From Penelope pileata (Eukaryota; Chordata; Aves; Galliformes; Cracidae), in NCBI GenBank assembly GCA_013396635.1, contig WBMW01002269.1:62001-126000 (forward strand): DNA of 64,000 nucleotides, in the 5' to 3' direction. The position numbers were made by a program, and so were the translations under genes. The notes beneath the pieces were generated by a model. That model saw only the letters and a list, made by a program, of their open reading frames with translations, was not told the origin of the DNA and searched no databases. Every line of letters begins with the position of its first letter. The stretch's first letter is position 1. Positions 1-12,200 of this stretch are shown here, one piece after another.

Positions 1-215
1 TTGTGAACTACTAAAAATAGTGATTCTGAAAACTGCTTTTGTAGGGGAATTCTTTACTTGACATTATGTCTGACAACATGAGGCTTCTGAATGTTGCACA
101 GAGTAGTTAAACGCAATCTCAAATGGGGCATCCTAGCTGTGGATATCAATTGTTGAGTTTTGGAATTTCATTTTGTATTTCCTGTGAATCTACAGTTCAA
201 AAATTATTTACTTAC

Positions 216-290
216 ATTTCTCTTCCATTTCCTGACATCTTAAATCCTCCAAAAGGACATTGAGCTGACAATGCACTGTAACAATTAACC
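216..290 (-). CDS. ALDH1A1: ALDH1A1 exon 12 (residues 461-485 plus 2 bases)
   Basis: Acceptor CTCTTTCAG|GGTTAA and donor AAAT|GTAAGT, 75 bases. With exon 11 it encodes WVNCYSALSAQCPFGGFK then MSGNGRE, the conserved CPFGG-K-SG-GRE motif of ALDH1. Codon 486 starts AT; the final exon that completes it is outside the window. No ORF of 60 or more residues crosses this exon; I found it by motif. Confidence 0.93.
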
Positions 291-3200
291 CTGAAAGAGT
301 AAAAGAATGGCTTTAGAAAGCGTGGAGCAACTTCATTCACTTCTGAAAAGTCAGTGTTTCATCAACTATAATAAACCTGCTGAGATATTCATAAACTTTT
401 TATGAGTAATGTATTTGCAAAAAATATGCTACTATGACCAAGGCTATAACATTGTTCAGACACCTTCAAGCAGAGTGACAGTTACATCTTTCTGTTGATA
501 ACTATGACATATCTCCCTCCTGATTAATCTCATTCTTAATAATGATTAATCAGCTGTCAAACCAAAGACTAAGAACAGTTAATTTTTATGCATGTGTACT
601 TCCAATAGGTAAATTCAGGGTCACTTTGATATCTACTTAAGAAATTTTCTTTGGTTCTTCTCAATGTTAAACCACATTCTGTAGTGTGGTTGAGAACAAA
701 AAATACAGTAACGACTAAGGATGGAATTTCAAATGGGAATTTGCAGTATGAAGAGTTTTGGCAGAATCTGCATCCTACTCCACAGCTGAGGAAATTTTTC
801 TGTTTTGAAAAATTGTCTAGTCAGATATTCTCTATTGTCATCTCTTATAATTTCTTTCACTGCCAGTCTGCTGGTTTTAGATTGGATGTTAGAAAAAGTT
901 CTTCACTGAGAAGGTGGTCAGGAACTGACACAGACTCCCTGGGCCAGTGCTCATGGCATGAATCTTGATGAAGCTCAAGAAGTATTTGGACATGCTCTCA
1001 GATATATGGTTTGAATTTGTATGGTCCCATATAGAGCCAGAAGTTGGACTCGATGATCCTTTTGGGTCTCTTCTCACTCAGGATATTCTATAATTCAATA
1101 AAAAAGTCTCTTCTCATTGTTAAGTATTCCTAGACAAACCAACAATCACATAAGATTGAAAAATGAAGATTTTTCTCTTAGGTCCAAATTGTTAACTTAT
1201 TTTAGAAAGGGTATGTTTTGAGGTCACAGGACAAGGGCAGGAATCTGTAGTGGCTGCAAGTACTTTCAAATCATAAAACACAGTAATTACATATGTTTTG
1301 ACTTCAAATAAAATTGATTGTTCTCTTTCTGATGCACTGTGATAACTGTAGGGAAATGTAGGTCTCTTTGTCAGTCATTAAATAGTCTCTTATTCCTCTA
1401 AGCTTTCACTATTGCTTTTCTCAGTCTTTGCCTTTCCAGTTCCACACAGGTTGCCTCTTTCTTTTCTATTTCTGCATGATAGCTTCATTTGCTATTTTTT
1501 TCTGTCTTACAGTTTGCCTTAGCTTCTTCCACTTCTTACTTGTAATGATTCTTTTCCCACTTGTTATTCTTTCCATTTTTCAACCACAGTTTATCAATCT
1601 TCCATCACAGGAGGATTTTCTGCACATGTTAATGACCTAGCAATGGCCCCTTAAAAAAGTCACCTGCATTTCTGAGGGAAGAAATAAATAAATCATGACT
1701 TACCACACTGTCCCAGCCTGAAGAGCAGCTGCAAATGTCAGTGCTTTATCCATGTCTTTGGTAAAAACAGCTGCAGCTAAGCCATAGGTAGTATTATTCG
1801 CCCTCTTGATAACTTCATCTGCAGTTTTAAACTTCATAATTTGTTGAACAGGTCCAAATATCTGTTTCAGGCACATATAAACATATGAAGTGGTCTAGTA
1901 TCTCTTATTATTTCACATAAGTTATATGTTCTGAAACTAATTTTTGTCAGCCAGCCTTATTCCTAAATTCATTTCATCAAGAATAGACATATTAGAGTTC
2001 CAAAAAGGATTACAAATGAACATAAAGGTAAAATTTTGGAGCACAGAGCAAATTGAGTTAGCCTCTTGTAAAATGAAAAAGATTAGTAAAACAATAAATA
2101 AGAGACAATAAATGTTGAAAACAAACAAATAAATAAGATGAGGAGACACTTAGCATAAAGATATCTAGCATGGAGTCATAGTATGTTACAGATCTATGCT
2201 AGTGACCAGCCCACTAATATGTCCCCAGGAAACTCCAATTTTAAAGTTGAAAAAGACGTTCAACTTTTCCCTCTCCTAAATTTTTTATTAGACTTTTATT
2301 TCTACAGCTAGTTGCACAATTAAACATACACACCAAGTGAAACAGTTAATTTTGCTCTCTTTCTGGATACTATATGAGCCAATATTCCATCAGACTTTGT
2401 TTTCCCACTATGGTTTCTCTATGCTCACAGCTGTAGATGACCATGCCCTACCTCTTAGTGCTAAAGCTTTGTAAGGCAGGGGGCATTACTGCATCTAATT
2501 ACATTTGTTCCCATAGTTTATGAGCTTTCCACTTGGTTTTCCTGGGAAGTATTTAGTCCTAGTTTCTAAATTAAATTGCAGAGAATGATCAATTCGGAAA
2601 ACCACGGAGCATTCTTTCACTGTTTAAGCCGTAAGATTCAGAACCAAAATATTCTTTAAATTGCCTTTGCTCTCTGGGGTTTTGTTATTCAATAGATTCA
2701 ATTTGCAGTTAGCTCTTGATGCTCTGGTGTTTATTTTAATTCAGCTTGTTGACTTTTGCTAAATATTCTAGGCATGTGCAGCAGAATGCATCAGCAATAT
2801 TGCTGGCTGCAAAAAGTAGTGCCTAGTTTTCTAACCAGGCGTTTCTAACTTTGAGAAAGCTTTCTAGCATGAAGAAGTATAATAGACACCAATTGCATCA
2901 GTTATTAATTCAGGTGAATGAAGAAAATAAAACAAAACAAACAAAAAACCCCACAGTGAGTGAAGAGGCTATAACTTTACTTTGAGTCTGTGTTTACAGA
3001 ACAGCTATGCACTTATAACTCTCCTTCCGGCTAGTCATTGCTAACCTACCACTGCTCCCTTAGTTGGTTCAGTACAAGCACTTTGATACTGTGCTGGTAC
3101 TTCTGCGAAGGGATCTAGGTTAAACAATCATGCAGAGGCAAAAATTGGTGTTGCTATAATAGTCACCGAGCAAAAAACCTGCAGGAGCACAACTCCTTGC

Positions 3201-6200
3201 AAAATGGCTGTCTAGCGCGTATTGTGTCAAAACTGCAACTTGAGTGGCTCCCTAGGAAGTGAAGAGTTCAGGAGCTACATTTTCAGTGTTTGTTCCTCTG
3301 TTACAGGTTACCAGGACTCTGATATGTGATACATGGGTAATACGGGGTGATGTAATTAACATTCCCAGCCTTAATGTTTCTTATCTCCTATCAGCTTAAG
3401 CTGGAGCCTTTGTTGGCAGACCAGCCTCGCACTCTTCTCACTCATCTCTACTGAGTTGGTGAGAGGGGCTTAAGAAACCAACAGAAGGATTTTAAACACC
3501 AGGATGGAGCAAAAGATTTACTGGGAATATTTTTATGTAGCCACTTGACCTTCTAAATGGATATTTTGTACCCACATTTAAACAGACCATCTCCAGTACG
3601 GACTGTCAAGAGTTTTACCTCTTCTTTGGCGATGCGCATATCGTCTGTGACATTAGAAAAAACTGTAGGTTGGATGAAGTAACCTTTCTCCCCCCATGGA
3701 CCTCCTCCACATTCCAGTCTGGCTCCTTCTTTTTTCCCACTCTCAATTAGATCCAGGATTTTTTGAAACTGCTCCTTGTCAATCTAAATGAAAAGATATT
3801 ATAGGGATGAAAACAATGTACACTGATAACAATTCTTCCAACCCACAACGGTGTTCCAGCTTTTTTCTACTGCATGTGTTGAAGTGGAGCACCCAGTGAA
3901 CCCCGTCAACACTCTTGTCACTGACTTCTCAAAAATACTCAGATAAATCAGTAGTCGGAAAATTTGACATTGAAGAATCAGCTGTACAGGGAGTGACATT
4001 GCGCATTTCTTCAGTATAAATGAAAGAAAATCTATAAAATAAACATATTTAATACTTCTCCCGCTACTGTTGTCAGCTACAGATGGTTCATCCAGATGAG
4101 GATTACTGAGTTTATTTCTGCAATTATAACAGAAGGATTGGTCCAGCCTGGAAGATTCTTCTGTAGTTCACTAGAACTGATAGATCAGCATTGCTGTTTT
4201 CCTTAACCAGTAAAGAAAGTTAAAAAAACAATGGTACAATATAAGTGAAATTCAGTACTATTTTCAGGTCCTTCTGAGTTATTAGGAGAATAAAGACTCT
4301 TAGGTGTGTGGTTTTTAGAACATGGATTGGAGATATTTTTTACTGGATGAAGCCAATCTCTATCCTTCTACCCCAAGTTCACCAAGAAATACAACGTATG
4401 CCAAACATATTACAGTTTATAGCAGGTTGCAGTGTCTTTGGTTGAAAAGAGAGTTTATGATGGCAGTACAATAGAGATTTGTATTTCTCTAACCCCTTCT
4501 AGTTTTCAGTTACAAAAGAGGTAAAAGGAAATATAAGTGGGACAAAAAAGAGCTCACATTTCCTTTCCTCTTCTTCCCTCTCCAAATCAACTAATTGCTT
4601 CATGCATTGGGGAAGTTGTCTTCAAGGTAACATTTATTTCAAGAAAAATCTCAATGTTAAGGCTTGTTTGGTGCAGGCCTGGAGTATAATATCCTCTATT
4701 TTATTTTTATTTTCAATTTTTAGCTTTTTTTTTCCATTTCATGACTCTTCACTCTTTCAAAGTCCGGCCTTTCAAGCACTAGCTAACAACACTGAGGTTG
4801 CTTCTAGGGAGACTCTTGCACAGAAGCTGCTTCTCTACGATCATACTTATCAGTTAGCAAAACTGATGTGCATTTTATCCTCTTATTCAAACAGTAAAAT
4901 AAGTGGCATTTCCACTTAGACAACAAATATTACCATTTCAATCATAGAACAATACAGTATTTTAAAAGGTTTCAGGGGGTCTTGGATGTGTATTAGGCTA
5001 AAGAGTTATTCAACTAAGGTTGCGATAAAAGCTTATAATTTTAGGGATATTTATTCACAAGGATATTTAGGAGGTGATTTTTAGTTCCATCTGCTCCCCT
5101 TGTCACTATGCTTTCAAGCAATTGCCTTACTGCCTGCTGAAGACTTAAAGTTTCTGCTACCCTGGTGGCCAAATATCTCTTGTGCATAAACATCATGAGG
5201 AGATGTCGTTTAGATGATACAGTTCAAGTTGTTTTCAGTCATTCCTTTGTTATTATTATCATCATAATTTTCCTTAGTAGCGTGTGAATTATCATATATA
5301 TGATCTTTTACTTTTCAGTGGAGTTTCTGTCTTTTCTTTCATGCCTGCTGTGCAAAGCACTACTGAAACTTGCAGCCTGAGGCAGGTGCTGTCCCAGAGA
5401 GTCTATGAAAAGGAGGAAAAATTTGGCTTAAGGAGGCTCTGTGACCCAAGAACATAGTGAATGAGTTTGCAGTTTGAAAGAAAATTAGGCCAAGAACAGC
5501 ATGAAATTTAAAGGCAAACATATTTAAAGCAATTATCACAAAATAAATAAATCTAAACTGCATAATCATGCAGTTCAATAGTTTTTCCATTAAAATCATG
5601 CTGTAAGAATGACACAAACAGAAATAGAACATTCAGTTTTAGTAGGAGAAACTTTTCTAACCTGTGAAAATCTTAAGATTTCTACTAAAGCTTGCTAAGA
5701 AAAAAAAGAGACGAAGGAAAATGTTTTCAGTTATTTCTTTTTATAAAATATTTAACCCTCCCCTCTTAAGTAGAAGTTTATTTTTCTTTCTCATATGAAT
5801 TGCTATATGAATTTCAAACTTGGTAAAGTCACAATAATATAAGACTGGATCTCTGTTAGTTCTGCGTTAGCTGTACAGCGTACCAACACACACCTGAATT
5901 CCTGATGTTTCCTTGTTACAAACTTTCTGTCCTACAGTATTTAGATTTATTTATCTGAATATATTAACTCATTAGCTAGATGTGTTGTAGCATCTCAAAA
6001 CAGGATCCTTATTTTTAAATTCTCCAAAGGAGGCTTGGAATGCTATTTTCAAATTTAATCAATGAAGACTACATTGCACTATCAAATGTGTGGGTGTTCA
6101 TTTGTTTCCAGCTTTTGTTTTGTCTCTGATACAGTTTCTTTATTCTATGATGATCAAATATATTCATAGTTACACTGACAAGAAAGTGAATATCCTATGG

Positions 6201-9200
6201 TACAAACTGATATGGGAATAAGACTCGGGATGAAAATTAATTTAACAACACTCTAATGTGATCAACAGAATCCACAGAAGCCATAGCGCTATGATAATAA
6301 CACTTTTTAGTGTTGTATTTCAGCCACAGTAGTATGATAATAATGCTTTTTGATGTTGTACTTCAGCCTTCATTTACTGGGGAAGCTGTTGGCGTAAACT
6401 TCTAACAAAAACAGGAAAAAATATAAAAAGATGCTTTTTAATTGTCTGGTATTCTAAAACTGAGAGCAGCATAATGAGGCAGTGGTACCTTTGAAAAGGG
6501 TAAGAATTGCTGTCAGCATTAATTTCTTTGAGTTACTCATTTACTGAGGCACTTTGAATATAATGTTAGCATTCTGACATGGGTGACGAACTTGCACTTT
6601 TACAGCTGTTGCACTGGAACTTTCTCAAAGCATTTAAGTTCTTTATAATTATCTCCTTTCCATAATGTATCGAACTGGAAAATAAAATGAAATCTTACTC
6701 TTGTGTTACTTTAACATAAACCTCACTCCAGTTTTTTCTTCCTCGTTCTCCAGTCTAATCACTAGACAATTGTTCTCAGTCTTAACATTAAGACAAGAGT
6801 AGATTTAGGAGTACATTAAAGTGTGATGTTCTGTCAAAATTAAATGAGAGACAGATAATATTACTCACTTGAGGGCCTTGCTGTACACCAGGCAACAGAG
6901 GATCCCCAAGGGTATACTTCTTTGCTCTTTCAATGCTCCGACGAACAAACTCATCGTAAATAGGCTCTTCCACAAAAATTCTGGATCCTGCTATACAACA
7001 TTGTCCTTGGTGGTAGAACAGACCAATATGTGCAAATTCCACAGCTGCATCCACTGCAAAGAAATGCAGAGTTTATCAGATCACAAGTTTAAGTGGTCAC
7101 CACGCAAATTATTTGCAAATCTTTGTCATGCCATCTCATTTCCCTTTTTAGCACCTTTTATCTTCATGGTCATTTAAAACACAAGTATTCACTAATTTTA
7201 CTGACGTACAAAGCTACTCTTTTGTTGGATAGTACAATATACAAAGACAAAAACACATTCAACCGTTGTATGTGAAATGTTAATTCAACATTATTTGCTC
7301 TACCAGAGGTACCAAGAGAAGTTACCACTAAGAAGTTAATAAACGTGTGTAAGATACATCCGGTTGCTTTTAGTTCTGAATTCTTGTTGTATTAGAATTG
7401 TCTTTCAATAGGAGCTGGCAAACTGTCAGATATTTCAGTCCATCCAGAGAGCCATTGATTGCTCGTGACAGTCTAATGGCACAAAAACTATGGCATAACT
7501 GGAAACAAACAAACAAACAAACAAACAAACAAAAGCACACAATATCCCTTCTTCTTTAAGCAGATACAAATCATTTTTGACAAGAGAAAGGGTATTTAGT
7601 TTAGATAATGAAAATGCTACTAACAGTCTGCATCTGCAAATATAATGTTAGGACTTTTTCCTCCAAGTTCCAATGAAACTCTCTTCAGATTGGTCTTCCC
7701 TGCTGCTTCTTTGATCAGTTTGCCAACCTAAAAGGTAGGAAAATGATGTCACCTAAATAAAGGTTAATAAGACCCCAAGAATACTCAAAAGAAAAGTGAT
7801 AATCACAGGTCATAGCAGCGCAGCCAGTAGCTGAGTAAATAATTATTTATGGAACTAATAATAAAAAGAGAAAAAGAGAAAGTAGCATTGGAAGAGAAGA
7901 GACAGTGTGTAGATGACTTTCAGTCTAGGAATCAGTAGAATAGCTTTCTAGAATATCTTTTCCCTGGAAATGTTAGTGTTAGGTGATATTTGGCACTTTT
8001 TTTCGTACCACAACTCTTCAGGCTTGCACCTGTAATCTGAAATAGGTGCTGTTTTGTGCTTTGCTAATTGCTCTCAATAAGTTGAAATTCCTCTGTTTTA
8101 CTCATGGGAAAGCTCTTTGATGCGTGAATTTCATAGGACAAAGTGTAGATACCTACAGTGCCTGCATGACCATTACAGTTTCTCCCTTATCAGTAATAAA
8201 GAGACTTGAAAGCAAATAGGAAATGGGTATGGCTAAGCAGAGACCCTATGCTGCTTCTTTCTGTTAATGGCATACTTAAAGGATCTTTTTTTAAAGTAAA
8301 AATTGTGGTGGGAAATGTTAAGGGAAAATGATGTCACCTAAATAAAGCTTAATAAGACCCCAATAATACTCAAAAGAAAAGTGATAACCACAGGTCAAGT
8401 TGCTTTTAGAACTTGCAGCTTAGGCCCGTAACTGCTAGTGTGCAGCAACCATCAGTTAACTTTTCTACTGTGACAGCCTTTCTGCCTTTGCAAACACCTC
8501 TTCATTTCTTGCTGCTAAACTATACTGTCTGAAGAAAGGCACTGAAGTCTGGAAACCTGGTCCACTGTCTGCCTGCATTCGAAGGGATATGGGGCACTGG
8601 GAGTTGTTGCTGTTCCCTAGGAACATCTGTGGAATATTTCTCATTGTGGAATATTTCTCTTTGGAGTCGTTTTCTTTTCCCTCTATGTTAGTGGTAAAAG
8701 TTTCTGAGAATAAACACAGCTCTTACTCTTGGTGTGTACTGGCTGTTGATAAGAGGCAATGGTATTTATCATCAGAATGCACATCCAAGAAGTTACAAGA
8801 CCAACTGGAAGTACTTCCATGCAGCATGTATACAGACAGGTGAAGTACTGTAGTAAGGATAAAGTTATATAGTGCCTACAAGGACAAATCTTCAGCCATA
8901 TCAATAACTCTTTTGAGAATAAAGGTTTAAAGAAAATTTACAGTGACCTTCCTATCTATTGCTAAACTTATATGTACTCAAATATACTTCTAAGACCATC
9001 CCAGTGGTTGTAATTATCACTCAAGTACCAAAAAGCTGTTACCTCACCTAAGTCTGTGCAGGACCAGAAATGAGATTTCTGAAGTAAATTCCTACCATCA
9101 TGTTGTTATTAAAATTAAAGAGAATAGAATTCAACTTCTTTTACATTTTTGAAGTTATTTTTCTTAAAAAGCAAACAAAAAAGTTTCAAAAATATTTTCT

Positions 9201-12200
9201 CTTTAAAAGGCAAGACTTAAAATAGCATTAATATACTAGAACCCACTGTATGTCATGGAATTCCTTTGTTTGAAGTGTTTTCCTGCAATACAAACATTGT
9301 TTAAATATGTTTAAAGTTAATACTAACCAACAAATCATTAAACAGACTTTGTTTAACAAGCAGGCAGCCAAAAGAAAGAAAAAAGTTAAAATAGTTACAT
9401 AGAGCAAGTTAGACATTAAATCATTAGTGGGAATCAGAGGGGCACAGTTGCTGCTTATATTTTCTTGTATTTGTTATACCACCTCAGTAGAGCCTGTGAA
9501 GGACACTTTGTCTATATCCATGTGGTGAGAAATTGCTGCTCCAGCAGTGGGTCCAAAGCCAGGCACAATATTCACAACTCCAGGTGGGAATCCTGCCTGA
9601 ATTGGACGAAAGAACTCCATGGAACTGGGGAAGTGATAATGACCAGAAGAACATCTCATATCGTCTGACATGCATTTTCAGTTCTCCAGCTACCTTTTCA
9701 CAATCATACAGTTGTTCTCATCCTTAGGGACCAAAACACATCAATTTCTTTTATCATTTACCCACCCATCTCCACAGCTGCTTTTTGGCCATTGGACTGT
9801 CTCTTTCTTAAAAAACAAAACAACATTGTATATTATTTTATTTCTTTTTCAATATCACTGGCATTTTTTTTCCTTCAGGTGGACACGTGAAGAAAAAGAT
9901 TGATTATTTTTGTGTCATTAGCATGTTAAAGTGGCCAATGATTACATTGTTACATAAGAACTCTTGAGAAGTTTGAATATCAGAACAGGTATTTCATTAG
10001 CTGTAAAGCTACTTTTCCACAGAAATAAAATTTTGGTATTTATTTTTAAAAGATAAAAGAAAGGGTAGCTCTGAACTTTCTATAAGGTTATTCCCTTATC
10101 CCAGTATAATGTAACAGCATTGCCTATGAGACACAACAGCAGTATTTAGTTTCTTCTTAATACTCATATAGTTTGTATGAAATAGCAATGCAAATCCCAA
10201 TAATGCAGTGCTTTGCTGAATCATTGTTTTGAATCAGAATAATACGGTGTGCTAAGTCACTGCCATTAACACTGCAAGGTTACTGAGCTGGTGATTATTG
10301 AAGTCTGTGCCAACTCTTCAAACATGTTAGATTACACTTGTTGATCTTATTGGGAGGCGAGATAGCTAAACTATTTAACTGTTCTTCTTTGGGTGTTTGC
10401 TGGGCTGAGTGCAATAGTTAATGTTACTTTGGAGCCACTGGAAAAATTACGACACTCCTTGTGCTCAAGAGCACAAAGCGTATTCTCTGTTTTCTGTGTG
10501 AAGAGAGTTCACAAGCTTGGCACCAGTCAAGCAATACAGATTTACAGCTCTCTGTTAATTATAAATCTAGGTAGGTAAAAAGTTTGTTCAATTAAAAAAC
10601 AATAATAATTAACTGTACAAACTTGTTCTTTTCTATGATAACTATGCTAATAAAGTCCTTGCCACTCACTTCTAAATACTCTGCTCCTGACTTAATGTTT
10701 ACCTTTGACTTTGAAAGGTACTTGTGCAAATATGTTTGCCAAAGAATGAAGTTTACTAAATTGCTATTGTGCTTTTTTTTTTTTCCTTTTTAAACTTTTT
10801 TAAACTCTCTCTGTGTGTGCATGGATGAAAGGTATACATGCTTTTGCCCTGAATTTACTTCACTGGTTTACAGTAGGGCAAGTTCCCTAGTACAAGGCTG
10901 GACATGTAATGAGAAGTACTTGCAGAGGACAGCCTAGCTTATATTACCTGTGTGGCATTTCAGCTGCAGTATTCAATTACATTTCTGAGAATGGCAAAAA
11001 ACTCTGCTGTTACTAACGTACCTCTTTAATTAAGGATCCCATGTAAAGGGCAGTCAAAGGTGTTTGCTCTGCTGGTTTGACAACCACTGTGTTTCCACAA
11101 CAAAGGGCAGGGGCAATCTTCCACACAAACATAACCAATGGGAAGTTCCACTAGAAAACAGATGGGTATTCAATTACTAATTCAACAGAATTCAGTTCAG
11201 AATTACAAGTTCAACAGAAGGGGTATTCAATTACTAATACATAACCAAAATGCCTCTGCTTTTTTCAATGATGATAGTGCAAATTGCCAATGGAGTGGTT
11301 GAACTCTTTGCTAAACTCTTTTCGGTGTGAAGACATTTTGAAAATGCAACAGGCAAATCATGTTATACAATGAGCAGTGATTTTGGTATCTGTGAGTCCA
11401 GGGGAAAGAGGCAGCAAGAGTATTCCTCTAACAAAGCCCGACAGAATGCTACTGGATTAGTGGTGAAGCTGGCAGCTTTGATATCTTGTTTCTTAAATAA
11501 TTGCATCCATCAATGATTCAGTTTTCTAAGAAAGACAAGGTAATAAGGGGTAACACTGCCCTTGCACTCTCTCCTCGTGGTTTCACTGTCATCTCTCTAT
11601 TGTAGTTAGTTCAGCCAGACTGCAGAGCAGCTGACTCCTTTGGACTCCATATTCAGCCCTGTGAGGGACAATGCAGATCATAGAATCATCGTAGAATCAT
11701 CACAGAATGGCTTGGGTTGGAAGGGACCTCAAGGATCAAGTTCCAACCCCTGCCAAAGGAAGGGCTGCCAACTGCTAGATCTAGTATGTGATCAGGTTGC
11801 CCAGGGCCCCATCGAACCTGGCCTTGAGCACCTCCAGGGGTGAGGCATCCATAACCTCTCTGCGCAGCCTATTTCAGTGCCTCACCACCCTCTCAGATAG
11901 GGAAAAGTACACTGCCCCTTTGAGAATAATTCTAATGGCTTAGAAAGCATTGATCCTGTGAGACTCAGCAGAAAAGATATAGGAGAAAGTGCAGGAAAAG
12001 GTGGTAAACGGTTATCTATTATCTTGGAAAGGCTTAGAGAAGTACACATGCATCTGTTCTTTATCTCTCTGGTTATCTTATTTAATCTCACTCCACCCTC
12101 AGAAAAAGCAGGAGCACAAATAACCCAAAGTAAGGGGTTAAAGAGGATCTTCCTTATTGAAGCAGAATTGAGTGAGTGGAAAGAAAATGCTGAGCAGAAA

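Larger units (their letters stand above)
291..6868 (-). other. ALDH1A1 introns 11, 10 and 9
   Basis: Introns 291-1703, 1862-3618 and 3784-6868. Apart from one CR1 fragment (877-1101) and a 43-base tandem duplication (6291-6367) I see only AT-rich unique sequence. Reading frames of 60-105 codons here, such as 4602-4919, have no family resemblance. Confidence 0.85.

Noticed and set aside
6788..7054. 88-codon frame as a small independent gene
   Set aside because: It is ALDH1A1 exon 9 read through its donor into the intron; the extra tail has no family match.
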